Below the pieces are notes generated by a model, which did no database searches, was not told where the DNA came from, and worked only from the letters and a program-made list of their open reading frames with translations. Of a DNA stretch of 64,000 nt, positions 1 through 7,767 are shown in pieces. This stretch comes from Nonomuraea africana. Its GTDB lineage: Bacteria > Actinomycetota > Actinomycetes > Streptosporangiales > Streptosporangiaceae. The stretch is from the NCBI RefSeq assembly GCF_014873535.1, contig NZ_JADBEF010000001.1, positions 3,534,001 to 3,598,000 of the forward strand, read 5' to 3'. Numbering within the stretch: the stretch's first letter is position 1; the number at the start of each line of letters is the position of its first letter. A program made the translations under genes and the position numbers.

Positions 1-277
1 TGAGTGAACCCACCACCACAACACCTTGACCGCCCGGTCAGCCATCTTTATATCCATCTTGTACGGCATGGCCGGGTCTCGGCCACCGAGGTCACCGGTG
101 ACCGCCTGTCCATCACGCGTGCTCCAGCGGGACTTCGGCCGCCGCCGTCACGTCGGGATGGTTGGGCGAGTTCTTCGGATCTCCTGGCCGGCGTCTCCTC
201 GGCCCTTGTTGCCCAGCCCGGCCACGGAGCTCGGTGGGCGTGTCCCTGGACGGGCGTCAACCGGTGACGGGGGTGGG

Positions 278-318
278 CCCAGGCGCGCCTGCCGTACGGG
301 AAGGCAGGCGGGCCTGGG
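278..318 (-). terminator. Hairpin terminator after helY
   Basis: Two 16-nt arms (278-293 and 303-318) pair at 15 of 16 positions around a 9-nt loop containing GTACGG. The hairpin lies 36 nt past the helY stop, with no U-tract, as is common in high-GC actinomycetes. The rest of positions 1-354 holds no gene I can support. Confidence 0.6.
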
Positions 319-354
319 GCGCGGCCGCGGGGACCACAGGATCAGGAGATCAGA

Positions 355-3084
355 TCAGGACAGCGACGAGTAGGCGACGACGCCGCGGCGCATCGCGTCC
401 ATGGCCTTGGTGGCGGTCTGCTTGACCTTGCTGCCGGGCGGGGCGGCGTGGCCGAGCTGCGACAGCAGGTCCATCAGCTGCTTGATCCAGCGGACGAAGT
501 CGCCCGCGGCCAGCTCGTTGCCGTTGACCCCGTCGCTGAGCACCGCGTCGAGGCTGTGGCCCTTCGTCCAGCGGAAGGCCGCCCACGCGAACCCGAGGTC
601 GGGCTCACGGATGATGGACAGGCCGTTGTCCTTCTCGATGCCCTCCAGCTCGCCCCACAGCCTGATCATCGCCGTGAGCGCGTCCTGGGCCCGCCCGGCC
701 GGGATCCTGGGCCGCCTGGCGTCGTCGGCCGCGCGCGACTCGAACACCAGCGCCGAGACGCACGCGGCCAGCTCGGCGGCGTCGAGCTCCTCCCACAGCC
801 CCGCCCGCAGGCACTCGGCCGTCAGCAGGTCGAGCTCGGTGTAGAGGCGGCCGAGGCGGCGGCCCTCCGCGGTGACGTTCTCGTCCTCGAGGTAGCCGAG
901 CTGCTCCAGGACCGCGCAGATGCGGTCGAAGGTGCGGGAGATGACGTGCGAGCGGCCCTCGACGCGACGCCGCAGCCCCTCGGTCTCGCGCAGCAGCTTG
1001 TAGTAGCGCTCGGCCCAGCGGGCGTGGTCCTCGCGGTCGGCGCAGCCGTGGCACGGGTGCTGGCGGATGAGCCGCCGCAACTCGATGATCTCCTCGTCCT
1101 CCACCGCGTGGTCGCGGGCGCGCGGCGGCTTGCCCAGGTCGCGGTCGCCGATCTTGGCCAGCAGTGTGGAGACGAGGTTGGCCCGCTCTTTGGGCGCGCG
1201 GGCGTTGAAGTTGCGCGGGATGCGGATCTTGTCGAGCGGCTCGACCGGCACCGGGAAGTCGGCGGGGTCGAGCTTCTTGACCTGCTTGCCGATGGTCAGC
1301 ACGAGCGGGGTGGGCCCGTGACCGCGCGGGTTGAGCCCGGGGTCGAGGACGATCGCCAGGCCGGCCCGCCGTCCGCCGGGCACGCGGATCACGTCGCCCG
1401 GCTTCAGCGCCTCGAGCGAGCGCGTCGCCGCCGCCCTGCGCGCGGCTCCGCGCTGCTTGGCGAGCTCGGTCTCGCGGTCGGACAGGCGGCGGCGCAGCCC
1501 GGCATACTCGGTGAAGTCGCCCAGGTGGCAGTGCATCGCCTCCTGGTAGCCCTCCAGCGCCTCCTCGTGCTTGCGCAGCTGCTTGGCGATGCCGACCACC
1601 GCCCGGTCGGCCTGGAACTGCGCGAAGGAGGCCTCGAGAAGGGTCTTGGCCCGCTCGCGGCCGAACTGGCCGACCAGGTTGACGGCCATGTTGTAGGAGG
1701 GCTGGAAGCTGGAGCGCAGCGGGTAGGTGCGGGTGCCCGCCAGGCCCGCGACCGAGATGGGGTCCATGCCCGGCTGCCAGACGACGACCGCGTGGCCCTC
1801 GATGTCGATGCCACGACGCCCGGCCCGGCCGGTGAGCTGGGTGTACTCGCCGGGGGTCAGGTCGGCGTGGGTCTCGCCGTTCCACTTGTCGAGCTTCTCG
1901 ATGACCACGCTGCGGGCGGGCATGTTGATGCCGAGCGCCAGCGTCTCGGTGGCGAAGACGGCCTTGACCAGGCCGCGGGTGAACAGCTCCTCCACGACCT
2001 CCTTGAAGGCGGGCAGCATGCCCGCGTGGTGGGCGGCCAGGCCGCGCTCCAGGCAGTCGCGCCACTCCAGGAAGCCGAGCACCGCGAGGTCCTCGTCGGG
2101 CAGGTGGGCGGTGCGCTCGTCGACGATCTGCCGGATCTCGTGGCTCTCACGCTCGGTGGTGAGCCTGATGCCCGCGAACAGGCACTGCATGACGGCCGCG
2201 TCGCAGCCCGCGCGGGAGAAGATGAAGGTGATCGCGGGCAGCAGGCCCTCGGAGTCGAGCTTCTCGATGATGCCTGCCCGGTCGGGCGGGCGGAAGCGCT
2301 GCGGCCTGCCGTACCCCCTCCGGCCCCTGCCGCCGGCCAGCCGCTCCTCGTCGCGGGTCAGGCGCAGCAGGGTGGGGTTGATCCTGGAGAGGTTGTCGCC
2401 GTCCTCGGTGGAGAACAAGTCGTAGACGCGGTTGCCGACCATCATGTGCTGCCACAGCGGCACCGGCCGGTGCTCGTCGACGATCACGGTGGTGTCGCCG
2501 CGCACCTCGCCGAGCCACTGGCCGAACTCCTCGGCGTTGCTCACCGTGGCCGACAGCGCCACCAGGCGCACCGACTCGGGCAGGTGGATGATGACCTCTT
2601 CCCAGACCGCGCCGCGGAAGCGGTCGGCCAGGTAGTGGACCTCGTCCATCACCACGAAGCCCAGCCCGGCCAGGGTGGCCGAGCCCGCGTAGAGCATGTT
2701 GCGCAGCACCTCGGTGGTCATGACCACCACGGGCGCGTCGCCGTTCACGCTGTTGTCGCCGGTGAGCAGACCGACCTTGGCGGTGCCGTAGCGCTTGACC
2801 AGGTCGTTGTACTTCTGGTTCGACAGCGCCTTGATCGGGGTGGTGTAGAAGCACTTCTGCCCCTGCTCGAGGGCCAGGTGGACGGCGAACTCGCCGACGA
2901 CCGTCTTGCCCGAGCCCGTGGGCGCCGCCACCAGTACGCCGTCGCCCGCCTCCAGCGCCCTGCACGCGTCGAGCTGGAAGTCGTCCAGTTCGAAGTCGTA
3001 GTGCCCCCGGAACGATCGAAGTGCGGCGCCGTCGTCCCCGTGCTTCTCACGGAAGGCCGCGTAGCGTTCCGCTGGCGTTGTCAT
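355..3084 (-). CDS. helY: DEAD/DEAH-box RNA helicase, HelY/Mtr4-like
   Basis: This 909-residue Ski2/Mtr4-type superfamily 2 helicase is predicted to unwind RNA in the cytoplasm using ATP. The N-terminal RecA lobe has Walker A APTGSGKT (about residues 54-61), a DEVH box (VVMDEVHYL) and SATVSN. The second lobe has the GRAGRRGID motif VI. A long helical C-terminal half (DSHCT-like) follows, including a CHGC pair. Length matches mycobacterial HelY. In actinobacteria helY usually sits downstream of pafBC-tatAC, and here it is the last gene of that run, with two FHA-related genes and a lipid kinase inserted before it. The ATG start has no Shine-Dalgarno but a well-placed -10 box, so it looks leaderless. 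Family assignment is firm; the RNA substrate is unknown. Confidence 0.93.
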   Translation of the reverse strand: MTTPAERYAAFREKHGDDGAALRSFRGHYDFELDDFQLDACRALEAGDGVLVAAPTGSGKTVVGEFAVHLALEQGQKCFYTTPIKALSNQKYNDLVKRYGTAKVGLLTGDNSVNGDAPVVVMTTEVLRNMLYAGSATLAGLGFVVMDEVHYLADRFRGAVWEEVIIHLPESVRLVALSATVSNAEEFGQWLGEVRGDTTVIVDEHRPVPLWQHMMVGNRVYDLFSTEDGDNLSRINPTLLRLTRDEERLAGGRGRRGYGRPQRFRPPDRAGIIEKLDSEGLLPAITFIFSRAGCDAAVMQCLFAGIRLTTERESHEIRQIVDERTAHLPDEDLAVLGFLEWRDCLERGLAAHHAGMLPAFKEVVEELFTRGLVKAVFATETLALGINMPARSVVIEKLDKWNGETHADLTPGEYTQLTGRAGRRGIDIEGHAVVVWQPGMDPISVAGLAGTRTYPLRSSFQPSYNMAVNLVGQFGRERAKTLLEASFAQFQADRAVVGIAKQLRKHEEALEGYQEAMHCHLGDFTEYAGLRRRLSDRETELAKQRGAARRAAATRSLEALKPGDVIRVPGGRRAGLAIVLDPGLNPRGHGPTPLVLTIGKQVKKLDPADFPVPVEPLDKIRIPRNFNARAPKERANLVSTLLAKIGDRDLGKPPRARDHAVEDEEIIELRRLIRQHPCHGCADREDHARWAERYYKLLRETEGLRRRVEGRSHVISRTFDRICAVLEQLGYLEDENVTAEGRRLGRLYTELDLLTAECLRAGLWEELDAAELAACVSALVFESRAADDARRPRIPAGRAQDALTAMIRLWGELEGIEKDNGLSIIREPDLGFAWAAFRWTKGHSLDAVLSDGVNGNELAAGDFVRWIKQLMDLLSQLGHAAPPGSKVKQTATKAMDAMRRGVVAYSSLS

Positions 3085-3091
3085 ACCCGCC

Positions 3092-3097
3092 AGCCTA
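3092..3097 (-). promoter_or_regulatory. -10 box for leaderless helY
   Basis: On the minus strand TAGGCT (TANNNT) lies 7 nt before the helY ATG, the spacing expected if transcription starts at the start codon. Confidence 0.4.
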
Positions 3098-3242
3098 CCG
3101 AAACCGCCATTCCGGTCAGGCCAGGCGACCGTCCAGCCCGCCGGACCCTCGCCGGTCCGGCACGCGGTTCGTCACCGGGAGCGCTGGGCCCGGGAGCCCA
3201 TCGCGGCACGGGCGTCCCGGGCGAGCGCCTTTACAATGTAGA

Positions 3243-3599
3243 TCAGAGGCCGATGAGCCGCAGGATCGGCGCACCCAGCGCGCCCAGCCAGTTGCACAGT
3301 GCCGCGAGCGGCTCGCGCAGCGCCGTCCCCGCCCCCGCGACCGCTCCGACGGCCTGCGCGATGCCGGTCAGCCGCCCCGCGATCGCCTGCCGGTCGGGCG
3401 CCGGGCCCTCCAGCTCGGCCCTGACGGCGTCGGCCTGCGCCGCCTGGCCCGCCATCCCCGCCGCTCTCAGCGCCTCGGCCAGCTGGGCGGCCCAGTCGGC
3501 CGGCTGACCCGCGACGAACGCCTGCTGGCCGCCGTAGATCGTCTGGTCCCCCGCGACGTTGTTGATGTTCCCCTGCTGCGAACCGATGTTGAAGACCAC
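3243..3599 (-). CDS. Small protein with N-terminal NNVAGDQ motif, partner of the FHA gene
   Basis: This 118-residue protein matches no family I can name. The GTG start at 3599 is chosen because GGAGGTAG, which contains the upstream gene's stop codon, lies just before it. The N terminus (residues 4-22) is Gly/Asn/Gln-rich and carries IGSQ-GN-NNVAGDQ. Nearly the same pattern occurs at residues 118-133 of the FHA protein encoded 2 nt upstream. The rest is Ala-rich amphipathic helix, ending in a hydrophobic tail (LGALGAPILRLIGL) that could touch a membrane. Tight coupling and the shared motif suggest the two proteins interact; that is inference. Confidence 0.75.
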   Translation of the reverse strand: MVFNIGSQQGNINNVAGDQTIYGGQQAFVAGQPADWAAQLAEALRAAGMAGQAAQADAVRAELEGPAPDRQAIAGRLTGIAQAVGAVAGAGTALREPLAALCNWLGALGAPILRLIGL

Positions 3600-3601
3600 T
3601 G

Positions 3602-4372
3602 CTACCTCCGTACGGCGGGCGCGTTCCATGAGTGCCGGGGATCCACGTCGACCCTGCGCGCCCGCGCCGCTGCGACGATCTGCATGATCAGCCCGATCCA
3701 GAACAGGATGTTGCCGACGAAGCCGACGCCGAAGGCCACGAGCCCGATCGGCACCCCGAGGCCCACGTCGGGCCCGAACGGGAAGTCCTCGGGCATCCGC
3801 CCGCTGCTGAACGAGCTCTGGATGTCGCCCATGCCGCTGATCAGGAAATAGGCGTAGACCGCCGCGCCGCCGAACATCATCAGGACGCCCAGCCAGAACA
3901 CCGTCCTGGCCTTGCTGCGGTAGGCGGCCACCTGGCGCAGGAAGCTGTCGCGCCGTTCGATGTAGTGGTTGTACTGGTTGCCCGCCACGTTGTTGAGCTG
4001 GTGCGCCTCCTGACTGCCGACGTGGTAGGCGACGGCTCTCGGCATGGCGGCCGTGTGGCCGCGCTCACCTGCCCCCGTGTCGTCCTCGTAGCGGGCGTGC
4101 ACGGTGCCGAGCCGGACGACCTCCCCGTTGCGCAGCCGCCTGGGACTCGAGACCATTTCCCGCCCCACCATCGTGCCGTTGCGGGAGCCGAGGTCCTCGA
4201 TCGTGACGCCGCCGCCCCCGATCGGCACGACGGCCGCGTGCGCGGCGCTGAGGTGCGGATCGTCCAGCCGCAGATCGGCGGCCGACCCGCGGCCGATCAC
4301 CTGTCTGCGCTCCCCGACGGGCAGGATGGTCCCCTCCAGTCCGGGGGGATGGATGACGATCAGGCGAGGCAT
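3602..4372 (-). CDS. FHA-domain membrane protein with NNVAGNQ motif
   Basis: This 256-residue protein has an N-terminal forkhead-associated domain (about residues 1-95: VIGRGS, DDPHLSAAHAAV, LGSRNGT), the phosphothreonine-reading fold. A linker follows with VGSQ...NNVAGNQ at residues 118-133, then two hydrophobic segments (about 158-180 and 204-236) and a basic tail. It is probably a membrane-anchored reader of Ser/Thr kinase signalling. It is tightly coupled to the small downstream gene that carries the same NNVAG motif. No good Shine-Dalgarno precedes ATG 4372; an 18-bp palindrome lies 34 nt upstream. The FHA call is firm; the phosphorylated partner is unknown. Confidence 0.85.
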   Translation of the reverse strand: MPRLIVIHPPGLEGTILPVGERRQVIGRGSAADLRLDDPHLSAAHAAVVPIGGGGVTIEDLGSRNGTMVGREMVSSPRRLRNGEVVRLGTVHARYEDDTGAGERGHTAAMPRAVAYHVGSQEAHQLNNVAGNQYNHYIERRDSFLRQVAAYRSKARTVFWLGVLMMFGGAAVYAYFLISGMGDIQSSFSSGRMPEDFPFGPDVGLGVPIGLVAFGVGFVGNILFWIGLIMQIVAAARARRVDVDPRHSWNAPAVRR

Positions 4373-4404
4373 GCGTCCATGGTGAGCCGACCGGTGGGGG
4401 TGCG

Positions 4405-4424
4405 CCTGAGTAACCCACTACTCA
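4405..4424. promoter_or_regulatory. Palindromic operator candidate upstream of the FHA gene
   Basis: TGAGTA (4407-4412) and TACTCA (4419-4424) form a perfect inverted repeat with a 6-nt centre, 34 nt before the FHA start and overlapping the dagK stop. A near-identical element lies at 43531-43552, at almost the same distance upstream of the TPR gene. Confidence 0.5.
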
Positions 4425-5282
4425 AATCAGGACGCGCAGCGCTCCCGGCGACACGGCGCAGGTCAGCGGGAGCGGGCCGATCCGCTCGCCGTCGGCGTAG
4501 GCGACCACGCCGGGCGCCTCCAGCGTGACGGCGCGCGCTCGTAGCATGGTGACCGCGGGATGGGCGCCGTGCCCGCCGCGGTAGACGCTGGGGAAGGCGC
4601 GCACGAACGCGCCCTTGCCGACCGCGCCGAGGATCGTCACGTCGAGCAGCCCGTCGTCGGGCGCGGCGGTGGGGCAGATGCGCATGCCGGCGCCGTAGGA
4701 GCGGGTGTTGCCGACCGCCACCATCATCGCCTCCTGCTCGATCATCCGGTCGTCCAGGGTGATCCTGAAGGGGATGGGCCGGAAGGAGCGCAGCTCCCCC
4801 GCCGCGGCGAACAGGTATCTGGCCATGCCGGGCGGCCAGGTGAGGCCGTTGGCGCGCTCGTTGACCCTGGAGTCGAAGCCGCAGCACACCACGCTCGCGA
4901 ACCACTCGTCGGGGCCGACGCGGGCGGCGTCGAGGGTTCGCGACCGGCCGCGCAGGATCGCCTCGACGGGGTCGCGCCCGGTCAGGCCGAGCGCGGCGGC
5001 GAAGTCGTTTCCGGTGCCGGCCGGGACGATGCCCAGCGGCACATCGGTGCCCGCCACGGCCTGGACGGCCAGATGGACCAGGCCGTCACCGCCGAAGGCG
5101 ACCAGGGCGTCGGGACGCTCGGCCACCGCCGTACAGGCCCTCTCCAACGCGTCGGCGGGGCCGTCACCGACGATCACGCTCACCTCCGCCCCGCCCTGGC
5201 GCAGCCGTCGCACCAGCGGCGCGAGCAGCCGCAGCGTCCGGCCGCCGCGGGCGGCGGGGTTGACTAAGAGGGCCAGGTCCAC
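4422..5282 (-). CDS. Diacylglycerol kinase-like lipid kinase
   Basis: This 286-residue protein has the DAGK/YegS/DgkB catalytic fold: LLVNPAARGG at the N terminus, FGGDGLVHLAV (nucleotide-binding GGDG) and the signature VPAGTGNDFAAALGL. It is predicted to phosphorylate a lipid such as diacylglycerol at the inner membrane face, returning it to phospholipid synthesis. The GTG start is 3 nt after the tatC stop, so it belongs to the pafBC-tatAC run. The substrate could also be a sphingoid base or undecaprenol; the sequence does not decide. Confidence 0.85.
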   Translation of the reverse strand: MDLALLVNPAARGGRTLRLLAPLVRRLRQGGAEVSVIVGDGPADALERACTAVAERPDALVAFGGDGLVHLAVQAVAGTDVPLGIVPAGTGNDFAAALGLTGRDPVEAILRGRSRTLDAARVGPDEWFASVVCCGFDSRVNERANGLTWPPGMARYLFAAAGELRSFRPIPFRITLDDRMIEQEAMMVAVGNTRSYGAGMRICPTAAPDDGLLDVTILGAVGKGAFVRAFPSVYRGGHGAHPAVTMLRARAVTLEAPGVVAYADGERIGPLPLTCAVSPGALRVLI

Positions 5283-5285
5283 CCG

Positions 5286-6119
5286 TCAGTCGTCCAGGTC
5301 GAGCGGGGCCGCCTCGTCGTCGGACAGCAGCGCGTCGGGATCCACCGGCCTGCGCCTCTCGCGCAGGTACATGAAGCCCTCGGCGGCGAAGTAGAGGATC
5401 ACCATCGGAGCCGCCAGCGCCATCATCGTCAGCGGGTCACCGCCTGGGGTGATGATCGCGCCGAAGACGAACATCAGGAACACGACCGTGCGGCGGTGCT
5501 TCTTCACCGTGGCGTGCGAGAGCACCCCGATGACGTTGAGGAAGACCAGCATCAGCGGCAGCTCGAAGGAGACTCCGAAGATCACCAGCATGATCAGCAC
5601 GTAGTCGAGGTACTCGTTGATCTGGATGGCGGCGACGGTGTCGGCGGGCATGAAGCCCAGCAGGATCGCCAGGCTGGTGTCCATGATGATGTAAGCGAGC
5701 GCGGCGCCGAGCAGGAACAGCGGGACCGCGATCGACAGGAACGTCACGCTGTAGCGCTTCTCGTTGCGGTAGAGCGCGGGGGTGACGAAGGCCCAGATCT
5801 GGTAGATCCAGACCGGCGAGGACACCAGGATGCCCACCATCGCCGAGACCTTCAGCGTGGTGAAGAACGACTGGAAGATGCCGCCGGTGACCAGCGTGCA
5901 CTGTCCTGGGCGCAGCTGCTGGGCCGCGGCGTTATCGCAGAACGGCTCTTTCAGGAAGACCCAGACCGGCTCGAAGAAGAGGAAGCCGACGATGACACCG
6001 ACGATGAGCGCGAGGATGGCGTAGACGAGCCTGTTGCGCAACTCGCGCAGATGCTCCATGAGGGGCATGCGCCCCTCATCGTCGACGGCGGCCTTGTTCG
6101 GCCGTTTGAGCAGCGCCAT
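5286..6119 (-). CDS. tatC: Twin-arginine translocase subunit TatC
   Basis: TatC is the signal-peptide receptor of the Tat export pathway, which moves folded proteins across the membrane. The 277-residue protein begins with the typical MPLMEHLRELRNRL cytoplasmic segment and has six hydrophobic segments, with FGVSFELPL and the late GAIITPGGDP motif. The C-terminal tail is acidic (DEAAPLDLDD). It lies downstream of tatA with a 31-nt gap, the standard actinobacterial order pafB-pafC-tatA-tatC. Confident. Confidence 0.95.
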   Translation of the reverse strand: MALLKRPNKAAVDDEGRMPLMEHLRELRNRLVYAILALIVGVIVGFLFFEPVWVFLKEPFCDNAAAQQLRPGQCTLVTGGIFQSFFTTLKVSAMVGILVSSPVWIYQIWAFVTPALYRNEKRYSVTFLSIAVPLFLLGAALAYIIMDTSLAILLGFMPADTVAAIQINEYLDYVLIMLVIFGVSFELPLMLVFLNVIGVLSHATVKKHRRTVVFLMFVFGAIITPGGDPLTMMALAAPMVILYFAAEGFMYLRERRRPVDPDALLSDDEAAPLDLDD

Positions 6120-6150
6120 TCAGCAGTCCCTGGTGAGGTGGGGGTGTGAG

Positions 6151-6480
6151 TCAGGCGTTCTTGTTGGCCGAGGCCTGGGAGCGCAGCTTCGCGGCCTGCT
6201 CCTCGAGCTGACGGGCCTGCTCCTCAGGAGTCTGCGCGGCCGCGACCGGCAGCGGCTGGACGGGCTGGGCTTGCGGCTGGGCCTGAGCGGTCGCCTGGGT
6301 GGTCTGCGTCGCCGAGTGCTCGTCGTCGTCATCGTCGCGCAGCTTGGCGGTCTCGGCCTTGAAGATGCGCAGCGACTTGCCCACGCCCCGCGCCATCTCC
6401 GGCATCTTCTTGGCCCCGAACAGCAGGACCAGGACGCCGGCGATGATCAGCAGCTCAGGCACTCCGAGGTTTGAGAACAT
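6151..6480 (-). CDS. tatA: Twin-arginine translocase subunit TatA
   Basis: TatA oligomers form the Tat translocation element. The protein has 109 residues: one N-terminal transmembrane helix (LGVPELLIIAGVLVLLFGAKK), the FGxKKxPEMARGVGKSLRIF amphipathic helix and a Gln/Ala-rich disordered tail. AAGGATG lies 5 nt before ATG 6480. It lacks the polar residue typical of TatB in the helix, so TatA is the better call. Confidence 0.93.
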   Translation of the reverse strand: MFSNLGVPELLIIAGVLVLLFGAKKMPEMARGVGKSLRIFKAETAKLRDDDDDEHSATQTTQATAQAQPQAQPVQPLPVAAAQTPEEQARQLEEQAAKLRSQASANKNA

Positions 6481-6551
6481 GGAACATCCTTATTGAGCGA
6501 GGTGCAATCTCACGGTCGATCGTACGCTGCCGAAGGCGCAGACTCATCCCC

Positions 6552-6731
6552 TCAGTTCCCGTTCGCCCCATTTCGGGCACGCAATGTTTCCCTGGCGGCC
6601 GTGAGCTGGGCACTTGCCCGCCGTACCTCGGCACTCAACCGCCTCGTGGCGACCAGCACCCTGGCGGTCACGACCGCCAGCACGGTGAGTCCGGCCACGC
6701 CCAGGGCGACCGCCACGTAGATCCAGCTCAT
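6552..6731 (-). CDS. Small single-pass membrane protein
   Basis: A 59-residue ORF with one N-terminal transmembrane segment (about residues 4-28, Ala/Val-rich) and a basic, probably helical cytoplasmic tail. Its ATG overlaps the pafC stop in an ATGA, so it is translationally coupled to pafC and likely made. Function unknown; it could be an anchor or a regulator of the neighbouring Tat or PafBC proteins, but nothing in the sequence shows this. Confidence 0.65.
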   Translation of the reverse strand: MSWIYVAVALGVAGLTVLAVVTARVLVATRRLSAEVRRASAQLTAARETLRARNGANGN

Positions 6732-7696
6732 GACGCCCGAGCGTACAGGGCGAGCGCCCGCTCGGCCTCCTGCTGCACCCTCGCCGCCATGGCCGGCGGC
6801 GAGACGATCCGCCCCGTGTCGCCCAGGCGCAGGACCAGCTTGAGCGTCCAGTCCTCGTCGCGGGCGCGAAGCGTGACGCGCAGCCGCCCCTCCCCCAGCT
6901 CCTCGACCTGCTCGCACGGGTAGTACTCGGCCACCCAGCGCCCGGCGGCCGTCACCTCCAGCACGACCAGCTCGTCGGTGGGCGAGGGCCGGAAGACGCC
7001 CTGCGTGACGTCGATCGGCTCGGCGCCGGCCGGCGGGTCGGCGGGCACGTCGAGCACCTCGACCGTCAGCATCCTGTCGAGTCTGAACAGCCGCATCGCC
7101 TCGGCCCGGTAGCACCAGCCCTCCAGGTAGGTACGGCCGTCGGCCATGACCAGACGGGTCGGGTCGACCTCGCGGGGCGTCACCTCGTCGCGGCCGGGCA
7201 CGTAGTAGCGCAGCGACAGCCTCCGCTTGCCGGTCAGCGCCTCGCGCACCCTCGCGGCCGCGTCGGGCGCGGACTCCACGTCGACGGCGAACTGGCTGCT
7301 GACCGCCGCCGCGCCCTCGCCCGCCGCCTGCTCCAGCTTGGCCACCACGCGGGGCAGCGCGTCGCCGTGGGCGAACTCGGCCAGCTCCGGCGTGGCCGCC
7401 AGCATCCGCAGGGCCACGAGCAGCGCGCTGGCCTCGTCGATGCCGAGACGCAGCGGGCGGGCGATGGTGTCGGCGTTGTCGATGATGATCTCGCCGCCGT
7501 CCCACGAGACGTCGATCAGGTCGCCGGGGGTGTGCCCCGGCAGCCCGCACATCCACACCAGCTGCAGGTCGTCGATGAGCTGCTTCTCGCTCAGCCCGAA
7601 CACCGCCGCCACCTCGCCGACCTGCGCCCCCGGATGGGACATCAGGTACGGCACCAGCGCCAGCAGCCTCGGCAGCCGATCCGCGGTCGAGCTCAT
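6728..7696 (-). CDS. pafC: WYL-domain transcriptional regulator PafC
   Basis: PafC pairs with PafB to activate the LexA/RecA-independent DNA-damage response in mycobacteria and relatives. The 322-residue protein has an N-terminal winged-helix region (about 1-70: RLPRLLALVPYLMSHPGAQVGEVAAVFGLSEKQLIDDL), a WYL domain (about 140-220; LSLRYYVPGRDEVTPREVDP and GWCYRAEAMRLFRLDRML) and a C-terminal WCX region. ATG 7694-7696 overlaps the stop of a 24-codon mini-ORF, which carries its AAGGAGGA ribosome-binding site. Confidence 0.9.
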   Translation of the reverse strand: MSSTADRLPRLLALVPYLMSHPGAQVGEVAAVFGLSEKQLIDDLQLVWMCGLPGHTPGDLIDVSWDGGEIIIDNADTIARPLRLGIDEASALLVALRMLAATPELAEFAHGDALPRVVAKLEQAAGEGAAAVSSQFAVDVESAPDAAARVREALTGKRRLSLRYYVPGRDEVTPREVDPTRLVMADGRTYLEGWCYRAEAMRLFRLDRMLTVEVLDVPADPPAGAEPIDVTQGVFRPSPTDELVVLEVTAAGRWVAEYYPCEQVEELGEGRLRVTLRARDEDWTLKLVLRLGDTGRIVSPPAMAARVQQEAERALALYARAS

Positions 7697-7767
7697 GCGT
7701 CCTCCTTCGTCGGCCGCATGAGCTCGACGAGGCTGTGTTCGATTGATCGCTCGCGATGCTCGCTCAT
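7693..7767 (-). CDS. 24-codon mini-ORF coupling pafB to pafC
   Basis: This ORF starts with an ATGA overlap on the pafB stop and ends with an ATGA overlap on the pafC start. The peptide (MSEHRERSIEH...TKEDA) is charged and has no recognised domain. Its last codons contain the AAGGAGGA that serves pafC. It may be a translated coupling leader rather than a functional peptide, but the double overlap makes translation likely. Confidence 0.5.
   Translation of the reverse strand: MSEHRERSIEHSLVELMRPTKEDA

Noticed and set aside
448..3507. 1019-codon open frame antisense to helY
   Set aside because: It mirrors helY codon for codon, as expected in high-GC DNA. The translation is Ala/Gly/Arg-rich without any domain.
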